DNA from: Paludibacteraceae bacterium
GTDB lineage: Bacteria > Bacteroidota > Bacteroidia > Bacteroidales > Paludibacteraceae
Assembly: GCA_024693065.1 (NCBI GenBank)
Contig: JAILLP010000011.1
Coordinates: 124,001-188,000, forward strand
Length of the DNA: 64,000 bases
Direction: 5' to 3'
The position numbers and the translations under genes were made by a program. Shown here one piece after another: positions 17,801 through 25,400 of this stretch. The notes under the pieces are model-generated. The model was not told where the DNA came from, did not search any database, and saw only the letters and a program-made list of their open reading frames with translations. How positions within the stretch are numbered: position 1 is the first letter of the stretch; every line of letters starts with the position of its first letter.

Positions 17801-20714
17801 ACTTGACGCTATCCCTAATTACTCAATCTCCATCTCTGATAATAGTACCACAGATTTGAGATGTAGTTACTCAAAAGATGGTTTTATAGAAGTTATGATC
17901 TCGGGTGGTCATGAGTTGTCAGAATTCTCCATGAGAGGAGGTGTGACCGTCTCGAGGAAGAACGATCCTTCGATCCCAGAAACAATTGTTATTGACAATT
18001 TAGGCTCGGGCATTTATACCTTCTCATATCATTCTACTGTGGAAGGTTGTGCGGACGAGGTGATCGCTATTCATAAGATCAATGCTCCAGAACCGATCGT
18101 CTTTAAAAATTGTGTGGCGGATGCAACCTGCTATGGCAAAGCATCGGGAGAGTTGGACATTGTCCCTATTCGAAATGGCGAAGCCATACAATTTGTGGAT
18201 GAAGATGTGTCGGTTAATTATGCTAAAGACGTGATTGATAATAATAGAACTGATAAAGGTTATCTTGGCAAGTTTGGTGATATAGACTCGATTGGTTTTT
18301 CTCTTGTTTCTCTTGATCCTAGCGTGGAAATGTATGGAAAAACACAAGACCAATTCTTCAAAGATGCCCTACAGGATGCTGTTGTCTTAGAATTCCCGAT
18401 GGACTCATTGTCCAAGCATAATTCAACATATACTAAATTCGAATATCCTCAGAGTTGGCTGGGTTACACTGCCATGTATCCTGGTATTTATAGGATTGAA
18501 GTCAAAGATTCCAAGGGATGCTATTTTGAACAAAGTTTTGAGATTAAGAATCCGGAGAATCCTCTCCTTGTCGAGATGGAACATGCAATTGACGCATGTG
18601 ATGCCGATAAGAGACGTGTGAAGCTAAAGGCATCAGGCGGATGGGCTCCTTATCAGTTCATTGTCGTAGACTCGCATGAGTGGGGTGATCCTGATGATAA
18701 TGACCCCAAAGACTTGAGTGGAAATCAGGGAAGTGTGACAGTAGGGCAAGACTTCGAACCTGATACCATGCTTGTTAAGGAAGGAGACAGCTATGTTTAT
18801 ACGTCCGATATCCTTCCTGTAGGCAAGATTAACGTTATGGTGATGGATAAAAAAGGCTGTGTCGATACAGTAGGTAAGAATATGATTGTTGATGCCAATA
18901 TTAAGGTTGTCGGAGAAGAGGTTTTTGATAAATGTGCTCAACCAAAGAATCACTCCATCAAGGTTAATCTTGGCCCTGAAATCTCCCAAAAACCTCATAG
19001 TTACAAGATACGTCTTGCAAAGAAAGGTGATTTCTTAGAGATAAAGGATTTCCAAACTGATGAAGAGGGTAATGACATCATCAGTGGCCTTCCTTCAGGT
19101 CGGGTTGGTGTGTTTGCGTATGCGGATGGATGTTCTGGATACTCCACTGTGGATATCGCAGGTGATACATCTTTGTCGTATATCCCTTATGTGGCTGTAA
19201 AACTTGATTCAGTAAAGCCTTGTCCAGATGCCGCTACGGGCGAATTGGAAATCAAAGTTTATGGCTCATACCCTCCATATCAAATGTACCTAGATGATTT
19301 TTCCGATGCATCTTTATTTAGGAATATTGATTTGTATGATACGGTCACAAAAGCATATGCGCAGATTAGTGATCCATCTTCATTTGAGTCGACTGTTAAT
19401 GACAAGTTGCGCTTGCGCAGTTTGCCAGGAGGCGCCCATACCTTGGTGATTGTTGACAAAGAGGGATGTAAGAAAAATGTCGACTACAATTTCGGGGTCT
19501 CTTCTCCTATTGTAATCAGTGCGGCTGCCTCTCCTGTTTGCCCTGGTGAGGAGTTCTCTAGAGTATATGTGGAATCGGTCTCTGGTGGTACGGCGCCATA
19601 TCTATACGCGTTGGACGATTCCTATGACTTTAATGATGATTCATTCAAGAAGGTCTCTTCGGGTACCTCACATTCCATCGCTGTCAAGGATGCGAACGGA
19701 TGTGTTAAGAAGAGTGGAGTGATTCCGCCAAACACTAAAAAGATGTCAGATGTCAATGTCGATTGTATGGTGACGAACTGGCATAGTCTCGATGATATCG
19801 TGGTTTTTGTGGATATCTCATCAACTGGCGGTTTTGCTTATGACAGTGTCTCCTTCTCAATTAAGCCTGAGGACTTGCCTCAAGGTGTCTCCTATGAAGT
19901 TATTGACCCTGATTATTTCCGATATGGATTGATGCCGGGAGATACGGTTGAGTGGATCAATGGCAAGACCTATTATGGTCCTCTTTGGGGTATTCCGGAT
20001 GAAGTTGTCTCAAGTATACTTCCGGAAAATGAATATGACAGGGAATACAAACGTTTGGAGCAAGTGGTCGAGGAACTGGAAAAGTCACTCAATTCTGCTA
20101 ATAGTGAGGAAAAAAAGGTGATAAAACAAAATATAGCGTCTCAAACGGAGAAGAAGAAATCAATCTGTACCAAGGAGATGGCTCTTGAAAAATTCACCGC
20201 TGAGCTTTTCTCTAAGAACTCAATCGAACGAATGAAGTTTATTCGTTTGGTGACAGATTCCCTGATCCAGAATTCGGGTGATACGTTGTTCTCGTATCCA
20301 TTTACCCATACATTATATGTTGGAGGTTGCGATATAACCGTCGAATATAATGGTAAGAATGGTAGGAAACCTAACAATGTGGAGAATGACGGTCAACACT
20401 TCGCTAATTTGAGCACAAAGGATATCTTGGAGTTGATTGCGTCTCCAAATCCGGCTAACGTAGGGGATGAATGTACGATTTTTGTCACATTGAAGTCGAA
20501 AAAAGATGTCTATTGTGATGTGTATGGTATGAATGGAAGCGCATCAACCGTTTCCGTTCCACCTATTACAGCGAATTCGGATGAATGGGAGTTGTCAGAC
20601 TCGAACTACATATGCAAGTTCAATGTTAATCTTACCGAGACGTCCGTTGTGCGTGTTCGTACTGCGACAGATGCTGCCAGTGTAGTCGTACTGGTAGCCC
20701 CAAGCGAGAGATGA
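5874..20714 (+). CDS. Giant surface protein: six right-handed beta-helix modules plus SprB-like repeats
   Basis: A 4946-residue secreted protein of roughly half a megadalton. It has a signal peptide (residues 1-24, ending SYA). Six modules each open with a YYVK..GSG..SSWENAMS motif followed by an IIGGYP strand. They start near residues 26, 672, 1427, 2087, 2748 and 3413 and continue with parallel beta-helix coils (N-x-I-S-G-N, NYIGT, NNYIGV). Modules 3 and 4 are near-identical at the DNA level; modules 2 and 5 share a longer ending with SDPYCLC. From about residue 3830 come beta domains resembling SprB repeats (C.....GELEI...GSYPPYQ), then a short coiled coil near 4730-4770. A last ~90-residue beta domain starts SPNPANVGDE and resembles a T9SS sorting domain but lacks a standard ending. 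It probably acts as an adhesin or surface fibre exported by T9SS. The frame is intact throughout, which argues for selection. Confidence 0.85.
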   Translation: MKTKRFIATLICLVQTVLFSLSYAKDYYVKVDGTGDGSSWEKAMSGDDFAQLLPDVSSQSVFYIAAGNYNASAATTRSFLVNNSATIIGGFPKNPKRGDVANPNENITTFSAEKNTASPIFDVNDKYTVFKLKGVTIKDAYIGLYPRGINRIFLSDCVFDNAPIIVSRLNEVFIENSSFKNLSAETTSISQFTIDSVSTFSLKGSVLSDIDAVFRVSKIVENLNIEDVVATVPGKFFEGKVRSANISRLKARSGGLWMTASSYPAYSINISESEFISNGANKEGIYISECPDFSLSKSLVKGYSTGVYSNAKKSSLDDVEIYGGTDGCCFCAPATSDVYINRSQLYDANEGVKVYSGSLEVENSVISGNSSYGIGTSPGLRKLVLRNNIIGLNADATDKYGNGTGVFVKADSICIDGNIISGNKGLGVEFNCKGQFCEIENNYIGTNKFYENLGNGGSGINLVYKGAYYSTSMNPSSLKEANYIGFNGEDGVVAYSFASEISNNYIGVTPDGLPMPNGNYGINVIDGNSALKINNNHLGFNEEGDIYSDYSVISHNIFHGNEKYAIKTTNDVPTMKITKEETDGFYVVVEGEVNSSNPTDVELYFSDGKKHSALSLLGVAETDANHKTFSIRFPLHNLKGTSYYSWVIIEDSIKSKFYGPQKSSIDLSKYQGKEYYVKVDGSGTKDGSSWGNAMSSDDFAKILPTVYDGSTFYLAEGSYQPCYCGDYEKCGAKSLYDLNSSVKIIGGFANDAKMGDDNDPEKHPTIMNASYNGSSQYLFKDGDEPITLSLEGLTMKYATIAVLLSRNGKLYMNNCIVDSSSIITPNVETVEISNTKFSNVRKGASTYTYPLIIEKAEKVRLSNVSFSDIEGDIIYSNSKKTNFVCDSLIMKDVTVRNASGYLFAGDVNYGLFEGLDAETNGMYIFNSSDEIIIKDSKLVSTNLPEVNYGIYFANGKKLSVSHSSIIGYPYGILDYYSNAESLISLDDVTISCNKGNSSIALYLINGESDVVVNNSNLVDARYGVELVNANSLTVKNSMISGNSEYGVYAIPNSNANINLENNVIGLTRNADERYPNKVGVFVSANNFVAKNNVVSGNDSIGMCFYVVRNKFELSGNYIGTNRKFEDFGNGSTGIKLQAANVTALDMAPSTLASANYIGYNGGDGVYTSTGDLHSFSSIIRNNYIGVTPAGVKMPNKGYGISIGWYSIPYTTVSSELYIDHNHIGFNELGDIKEKGAYAVISKNVFHGNSVNAIDMDSRSFPSPRIYEVKEEDGKYVVYGTVSPDPRNSSAGVTVELYCTNKENESALIYIASVNVDENDHFSFLIDDMPEMDSEVSCLVAIAIYNEDPVAENHSYTTKLSDPYCLCTPAPVVVEKSVTVGTPFTIDNRRFYPKEEGYFEEMVTSEGEDGCVKKTIAKITVIPGEIPNAYYVKEKSSGDSTGSSWENAMSREQFTSICGSVPDGTTFFLAEGNYEPRRIYGYSGFYLSSDIRIIGGYPADAKTGAKRTEKTYSTIDASDMGVKSYLFRRMNNGDTLNIYLEGLKMMNVMNAIEATDGSKIEVFDCVFDNAPIILSKVDSFSISNSEITNISEDSESPFPISIDSAGVISFRHIQFTDIADGLFKPTPYIDKLIMEDVTLNKVGGMLYRGKLGEANLSDVEAANASIRVEDISSKLNIEDSKLSHIELVVGNSFVLKNSKILGSGVDLASVKKATIENTTIDNQGKGTCLSSLTTDVTISGSTLKSGTVGYSYKLGSHTIKNCYIIGNTSDGINSSADYHTHSQSLELIGNYIGVGPSGKIDANGNGVYVNASAFVAKDNIISGNTGYGVKIGPNETSIIERNYIGTDEFHRDLGNGGCGIDLHGMSTMGGISMAPESIEDANVIGFNGGDGVIISPGNSALSAKISNNYIGVSRKGDPIPNRGYGISIVSGSFNYPVSIINNHIGYNEKGDVSEEIGSCISQNVFWGNKNGKAIENNTGYKTLEGNIPVIKEVGKVGDSVYVEVQVKDHFDADVELYETGLDPQSAKKLLAKSFVNYDEGGSVTFAVPVSDLEGGLYNYFVATAYYTGNKFTTELSSPYTFVKPLELGDYYVKENGSGDSTGASWENAMSAKQFASICGSVPDGTTFHLAEGNYEPRKIYGYSGFYLSSDIRVIGGYPADAETGAERTEGTYSTIDASDMGVKSYLFRRMTNGDTLNIYLEGLKMMNVMSAIEATEGGKIEVFDCVFDNAPIVLSKVDSFSISNSEIINISEDSESQYPISINSAGVVSFKKVQFTDIADDLFKPTPYVDNLIMEDVTLNKVGGMLYNGNLGEGYLSDVKAANASIRVEDIFSKLSIEDSKLSHIELVTGNSFELKNSEILGSGVDLGVVDKALIQNTTIDNQGTGTCLSSLKTDVTVSGSTLKNGTVGYLYKAGNHTIKNCYIIGNTSDGINTSADYNVPCSSLELIGNHIGVDPSGEKNANGNGVFVNAGAFVAKDNIISGNTGYGVKMGTNHTSIIERNYIGTDESYRDLGNGEYGIDLYGNLSSLGGRSMAPESIEDANVIGFNGGDGVIISAGNSALSAEISNNYIGVSRKGDPIPNKGYGIRIVSGYYSLPVSIINNHIGYNEKGDVSEEIGSSISQNVFWGNKNGKAIENNTGYKTWEDNIPVIKEARKVGDSVYVDVQVKDHFDADVELYETDRDPQSAKKLLAKSFVNYNDGGSVTFAVSVSDLEEGDYNYFVATAYYTGNQFTTELSSPYTFVKPLELRDYYVKENGSGDSTGSSWENAMSAKQFATYIPYAIDGVTFHMAAGNYTPLLTYGYGSYNVRSSIKVMGGYPSDAKTGDKSNPKENLTVMDGDPMPIKTYLFNSYGEALNIELEGIYMRNVMSAIDGGPGSVVIARSCEFSNAPIVLSKSDSLSLINCTIKDISESSEKSSPIVLDSLNSMVISSTSINNIYDGFCTYISPSHINTISIDNVNMSIGGLYDMGWINSAVVRNFDIVSRGIKVMVNDSILFEGGKISSSDSASLGLFVDAKERMALEDMSLSIKDVTIEGYNDGVVSYVPKVSLDNVIIKGEQGGYCLYAVHSSDVIVSNSHISNCKRGIEVAGENLKIENSVISGNSEYGVKSYGTLNKIELYDNIIGLTKDESDALANGVGVYVSADTFIAVGNLISANNSSGIQISNLTIPTTQSIIEKNYIGVRRDGSLSPNGGYGIEVMGGNRKDFLNISKNHIGGNEESDITVGNASSIISQNVFYGNKKLAIESVIESPIITSVILGNDKYVVNGEIASGLDKIKDGASVELFATYNEHQSALKYIASTSNVVDGKFSIEVPESLEEASCLVAIAIYNAESNAKDDKYSSELSDPYCLCELVPEVIEDTVTIGVYSEIFGDKYDPFIIGTVRDTIFAVVDGCQKMRVESFTVLPLDSTLTDYYVKTNGSGDGSSWENAMSAEVFAAYLPYAPAASTFHVAAGTYYPTLDLNLQKNENVASRFFFVRNDVSIIGGYPTDAKDGDVSDPDNNLTIFSGDILDNDSRGITDDNTTYVFYIDKNAEKVRFDGVDIVHSKNGICTDLAPQSSIVVSHSRMNNCDAAVKVTLVLSSLELDNVRFDSNVHAVSSGSISNTIVKNSSFVHHTGTPLWIMSSGKVSVTNSIFDGNLSLPIVQCNTSDVTITSSTFSNSISQGEDEPIIQSSIVKLVNNTFADNEQGRDWIKTDSLVMYHNTLLGIKGFVGGMYANSDPAFTFVGNIFGYDSLPSEVSEILPDNIVGLTKGKLSQDMDERLLSVEQLDLLFYKEEGKFLLTNRGGFTPVVALRTDVMENGESIRLKNSGIEVDQRGEMRPDMTCMGAYEYLSPVVVKLSDSICFGETIYQKHGFDIVLEGSIPGVFDFDRVVATGRVDTSYQLALTVRPQLVLTDVKITPSTCISNPNGELAFVVEGWDESISYLSYEGEETEKLSPFEVIDAVAKFRINNLRDKSFTLYVENKCGSKIAEKYELDAIPNYSISISDNSTTDLRCSYSKDGFIEVMISGGHELSEFSMRGGVTVSRKNDPSIPETIVIDNLGSGIYTFSYHSTVEGCADEVIAIHKINAPEPIVFKNCVADATCYGKASGELDIVPIRNGEAIQFVDEDVSVNYAKDVIDNNRTDKGYLGKFGDIDSIGFSLVSLDPSVEMYGKTQDQFFKDALQDAVVLEFPMDSLSKHNSTYTKFEYPQSWLGYTAMYPGIYRIEVKDSKGCYFEQSFEIKNPENPLLVEMEHAIDACDADKRRVKLKASGGWAPYQFIVVDSHEWGDPDDNDPKDLSGNQGSVTVGQDFEPDTMLVKEGDSYVYTSDILPVGKINVMVMDKKGCVDTVGKNMIVDANIKVVGEEVFDKCAQPKNHSIKVNLGPEISQKPHSYKIRLAKKGDFLEIKDFQTDEEGNDIISGLPSGRVGVFAYADGCSGYSTVDIAGDTSLSYIPYVAVKLDSVKPCPDAATGELEIKVYGSYPPYQMYLDDFSDASLFRNIDLYDTVTKAYAQISDPSSFESTVNDKLRLRSLPGGAHTLVIVDKEGCKKNVDYNFGVSSPIVISAAASPVCPGEEFSRVYVESVSGGTAPYLYALDDSYDFNDDSFKKVSSGTSHSIAVKDANGCVKKSGVIPPNTKKMSDVNVDCMVTNWHSLDDIVVFVDISSTGGFAYDSVSFSIKPEDLPQGVSYEVIDPDYFRYGLMPGDTVEWINGKTYYGPLWGIPDEVVSSILPENEYDREYKRLEQVVEELEKSLNSANSEEKKVIKQNIASQTEKKKSICTKEMALEKFTAELFSKNSIERMKFIRLVTDSLIQNSGDTLFSYPFTHTLYVGGCDITVEYNGKNGRKPNNVENDGQHFANLSTKDILELIASPNPANVGDECTIFVTLKSKKDVYCDVYGMNGSASTVSVPPITANSDEWELSDSNYICKFNVNLTETSVVRVRTATDAASVVVLVAPSER
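10156..14190 (+). repeat. ~1.98-kb tandem duplication inside the giant gene
   Basis: Bases 10156-12135 and 12136-14118 are tandem copies (period 1980 then 1983). Aligned 60-base blocks differ at only a few positions, for example 3 of 60 for 10321-10380 against 12301-12360 and 2 of 60 for 10561-10620 against 12541-12600. Similarity continues about 70-80 bases into the next module before diverging, as expected for unequal recombination between module starts. Confidence 0.9.
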
Positions 20715-20747
20715 TCGTAACAGAATGAATAGATAATTGTAGAAGTT

Positions 20748-22445
20748 GTGAAAAAGATAATTTTATTACTGTTAATGGTTCAGGGGGTCCTCTTTTCGAT
20801 GGCTCAGGACTTGGAGCAGTTTGATGTGAAGAAAGGCTTGAAGGTTTCTGGCGGGCTAAGCTTCAATAACACTTTTTACTCGGGTAGCGACAGTTTAATT
20901 CATAGAGATCCTTACATGTATACTTTGTCGGGAAATCTTAACTTCAATATCTTGGGGATAATAGACGCTCCGTTCTCCTTTGCGGTTTCCAATACAAGTA
21001 AAACCTATACGCAACCATTCAATCGTTTTCAGTTTGCCCCAAAGTATAAATGGGTAAAACTATATTTGGGAACGACTAACATGCATTTTTCTCAGTATAC
21101 GTTGGCTGGTCATGATGCGCGAGGTGTGGGTGTCGAGCTTACACCGGGCCATTGGAATGTTAGTGCGATGTATGGACGTTTTAAAAAAGCCATAGAGTAT
21201 AATCCTGAAGCAAACAACATCTATGATGTGGCTTACAAACGTATGGGATATGGATTTAAGGTGGGCTATTGCAATAAGGGTACTGATGCTAATGTGATTT
21301 TATTCTCTGCAAAAGATGATAAAGAGTCATTGGAAATGCCTATACCAGCGGAGGCTGATCTGCATCCACAAAAAAACATGGCAGTATCTGCATATTTCCG
21401 TCAAAAATTCCTGAAACACTTCTTCGTCCAGGGAGAGTACGCACTCTCTCTTTATAACTCGGAACTTCGTGCTTCCAATGGAGAACAAATAGAGTCTGCT
21501 AACTTTATAGACAGAGTATTCGGAAGGAATGGTAACGATCGGTTTGTAGATGCGCTTAACGCATCGCTTGGTTATGAGGGTGCAATATGGGGTTTGTCGT
21601 TCTGCTATGAGCGAGTCGCTCCGGATTATCAAACCCTTGGAGGGTATTACTTCACCAATGATGTTGAGACGTTTACTCTTGCCCCTTACTTAAAGTTGGT
21701 TGGGGGAAAACTATCAATGTCGGGAAAGTTTGGTCTTGAAAGGAACAACCTGAATGATCTTAAGGCAGACGATACCCGACGAATGGTGGGTTCCGCCAAT
21801 GTCTCCTTCTCTTCAAAGGGGTTCATGACATCTGTGTCGTACTCTAATTTCTCCACCTATACACGTTATAGGAAGACAGCCTATCCTTACTATGTAGATG
21901 ACTTGGACAGCTTGAACTTTTATCAAATTAACCAGTCGTTGAATGCGATGGCCTCTTACAACTTTGGCAAGGATACTACTCTTAGACATAATATCAACGT
22001 GATGGCCTCATATCAGACAAGTGATTCGAAAAACGATGACGTGAAGGAATCGATTAGTGATATCGTCTCCGCTTCGGTCTCTTATGGTCAGTCCCTTGTA
22101 CCCAAAGATTTCTCGTTCGCGACTTTCTTTTCCATCAATCATGCTACAGCGGATCTCTACAAGTCTTTGTATTATGGTCCGGGTATTTCCTGTACGAAGC
22201 AGTTCTTTGATAAACATCTTACAACAGGACTATCCTTCGCTTTCAACGAGAATATTCTCAATGACAAAAAAACAAATTCGTTGCTGAACTCGTCCCTTTC
22301 CGCCTCCTATTTGCTCCATGGCATCAAGGAGAAATACGGCCGTCACACTTTCTCGGCGTCGGCGGGCTTGACCAATCGTCTAAAGACAGAGATGGCGAGG
22401 AACTATGAATTCTTGGCAACTATTAGATATGGCATAACTTTTTAA
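20748..22445 (+). CDS. Outer-membrane beta-barrel protein, partner of the giant protein
   Basis: A 565-residue exported protein beginning with GTG, with a signal peptide (MKKIILLLLMVQGVLFSMAQ) cleaved near residue 20. The rest is made of alternating hydrophobic/polar strands with aromatic girdle residues and ends in an aromatic-hydrophobic strand finishing ITF, as expected of a C-terminal barrel strand recognised by BamA. It lacks the FSQYM and NPA signatures of PorP/SprF, so it is not the standard T9SS partner. The start lies 33 nt after the giant gene and the next gene 22 nt after its stop, implying one transcript. In Flavobacterium, SprB is encoded beside the barrel SprF, so a barrel next to a giant surface protein suggests an anchoring or export partner. 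That role is inference. Confidence 0.75.
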   Translation: MKKIILLLLMVQGVLFSMAQDLEQFDVKKGLKVSGGLSFNNTFYSGSDSLIHRDPYMYTLSGNLNFNILGIIDAPFSFAVSNTSKTYTQPFNRFQFAPKYKWVKLYLGTTNMHFSQYTLAGHDARGVGVELTPGHWNVSAMYGRFKKAIEYNPEANNIYDVAYKRMGYGFKVGYCNKGTDANVILFSAKDDKESLEMPIPAEADLHPQKNMAVSAYFRQKFLKHFFVQGEYALSLYNSELRASNGEQIESANFIDRVFGRNGNDRFVDALNASLGYEGAIWGLSFCYERVAPDYQTLGGYYFTNDVETFTLAPYLKLVGGKLSMSGKFGLERNNLNDLKADDTRRMVGSANVSFSSKGFMTSVSYSNFSTYTRYRKTAYPYYVDDLDSLNFYQINQSLNAMASYNFGKDTTLRHNINVMASYQTSDSKNDDVKESISDIVSASVSYGQSLVPKDFSFATFFSINHATADLYKSLYYGPGISCTKQFFDKHLTTGLSFAFNENILNDKKTNSLLNSSLSASYLLHGIKEKYGRHTFSASAGLTNRLKTEMARNYEFLATIRYGITF

Positions 22446-22467
22446 TTGATAATATCATACAAAATAT

Positions 22468-25400
22468 ATGAAAACTCGTTTTCTCAAGGTTCAACTACTT
22501 TTTGCGATGCTTCTTATTAGTATGAAGCTTTCAGCTGCTGTTGTTTATCCTGTAGTATTGAATCCACAGATTTTACCTCCATACAGTAATTGCCTTTTGG
22601 ACTATGCGGCAAGTAAGAGATTCAATGTGTTTGCTCTAAGTAGGGATGTGAACCATGCTAATTACACGTTTTGCCTGGACATAAAGATGAAACATGGTAA
22701 TTCTTATTTAATTAACGAAAAGGTTACTGGAGTTAAATTCACTGTGGCAAGTGGTGTGCCAACAATTGTGGATATCACTCCTTTACTGAATTATGTGGGT
22801 AATCAATCGAATGAAGAATTCTGTTACGAAGAGGGAGCCTACGAATTCATTTTCCAAGCTTTTGACGCTACAAATCCTAATATTGCGGTTAGTGAGCCGG
22901 CTTATCTGTTAGCCTATTTGAGCAAAAGCGAACCTCCCATGTGCATTTACCCCAATGACAACGACTGTATTTCACCTAATATCGGAGGGGTAATCAATTT
23001 CTCATGGACTGAATCCTTTGCGGCAGTGCCAGATCCGAGCAGAAAGTTTAGAATAGCCATCTATGAGATGCCTGATGGTCTTTTTGATGAGGGATCCGAT
23101 TATTCAACAAGACAAAGAAAGTCTCGATTGAACTCGCTTGTTGAAACACAAGTCCCAATATTCATGGATGAGACCAACGTCCCTTTCTATTCGTTTATTA
23201 ACACAACAGGTAAGTTGCAGAAGAATCACACCTATTTGTGGAGAGTCCAGATTTATAAAGATGGAACAAACCCGGATGGTAAGTACACCACTTCTGGCTA
23301 CTATAAGAATGGGGGTTGGAGCGAGCCGTTTACCCTTCGATACCGCAATTGTGATCCGTGGTCGCAAGAGATAGTGAAACAAGAGAAAGAATCCAATACG
23401 GATGCTCCTGATTTAGAGGTGGAAGTGTCTGACGCTGTGACTATATCTTGGGAGACCGACCCTGATAAGTATTGCGGATATCGAGTTGGTTATAATGTTA
23501 AAGGACAAGATTCTGTCATTGAATGGACAACTCAGACATTTGCCCAAAACGAATCTAGTTGGGTGATCTCGAAAAACATTACGCCGGGAGTTGATTATGT
23601 AGCTAAGATTGAGGGTATAACGGACTGCCCGGATACCGCATATACAAAGCCTAATAAAAAGGATTTCAAAGTGCAGTATAAGGCGAACAACGATTGTAAG
23701 AGTAATATTCCTGTCCTCTCTCTTAACGATAATATTGAAGAATTAAAGGCGGGTGATATCATTGATGCGTGTGGTAAGAGTGTAAAGGTGACAAACGTTG
23801 AACGCAACGCTAATGGCACTTTCTCTGGTCAAGGTATCGCACTTTTGCCAATTCTATCGGATTGGACAGGAATTAGGGTTAAGTTTGAGGGTATTAAGGT
23901 CAACTCCTCCAAAGAGATGACCTCCGGTCACATTGAGAGCACCACGGGAAGTTCCCCTTTGACATTGAATATCAACGGTGTAGCCAATAAACAAAACGCG
24001 GGCACAAAAACAAATCTCCAGAAGAAGATAGCTGATTCAAAATCCGAAAGTTCGCAAGTAGCAATAAAAGTGGAGGGTAAAAAAGTCTCTGTTTCTGGTA
24101 ATGCAATAGGCACAATCGTGGGGAAAGATGAGGTGGGTAATATTTCCGATGAGGATAAAGTAGGTGAGAATGGCAAAATAACATTCACCGCCAAAGAGTA
24201 TGGAAATCCTGTGATTGATGAAGGCATGTCGCCGTTCAATGGTCTACAAATTAGTAGCTATTACCAAGTTCCCGGCCAGTGGATTGCCCTTGAGGAGGGT
24301 AAAGCGACTAAACTGGTCGCAAAATTCACGAAAGGTGATGGCGATATTAATCTAGACAGCGTTTCCTTCTATATCCAAGCGGAAGAGGATGCCGTGAAAA
24401 TAGAGAATCTTAAATGGAGCGCAACAAACGAATGTGAGCTTACGATCTTCGCTGGTAAAGAAACCGAGCATTTGAACCTAATCGCGATGGATAAGAGCAA
24501 AGGCTCGCTTAATGTACTCGGTAGAGCATTTATCCAATCAATGAAGAATGAAAATATCACACTTCATTTGGTTCCTGTCAGAAGAGATTCCAACTCGATT
24601 AAAAAAGATATAATTTCGGGAAGACTGAATGCCATTTATAATCCACTAGGCAAGTATTTTACTATAAAGTTGGAGGATCAATTTGATAAAGATAAAAAAT
24701 TAAGTTTCCTTGACGATGGTTTGGATGTCTCTGAGACAAGTCTTCTAAGTTTGGAGAGTAAAGAGATGAAGGATCTTACACAAGCATATGTTAAAGAGCA
24801 TCCGGAGGTTGAGGATAGTAAAGATGCCTACATCTTCATTTGTCCAAGCGCAAAGGACAAAAATGTGAAAGGAGACATGCCAAGAAATAAGAGTATAGGC
24901 TATGTGTTTAGCAGTGCGGCAACGTATGGAACAGATACGGATGCCTGGACGATAGCCCACGAGTTAGGACATGGTATCTTCGATTTGGAACACACGTTTG
25001 ATTTCGGTGTTAATAAGAATACAACCAAGAATCTCATGGATTATAACCAGGGAACAGAGACCAAGGTATGGCAATGGACTGTTATGGACAACCATCCATC
25101 GTACACACTTCCTTTCTTGGAGGATGCGGAGGATTCGCAATGGACTACTGATGGCCATTATTACTTGTTTACATATTTATGTCTATTATTAGGTCTTGAT
25201 CCTGGTACAGCACAACAATATGGAGTATGGGCAGAAGCGCCTGATACAGAAATAGACGGAAATGGTGTTTTTGTTGAGAATACAACGTGGTTGCAACCTT
25301 ATCTTCAACAACAGTTTCATGCTCTTACTGGTGGATATCATGGCGTTGAACTTGCAGCAACGTTATACGCTCTTCATAAGCTAAAAACAGACCCATATTA

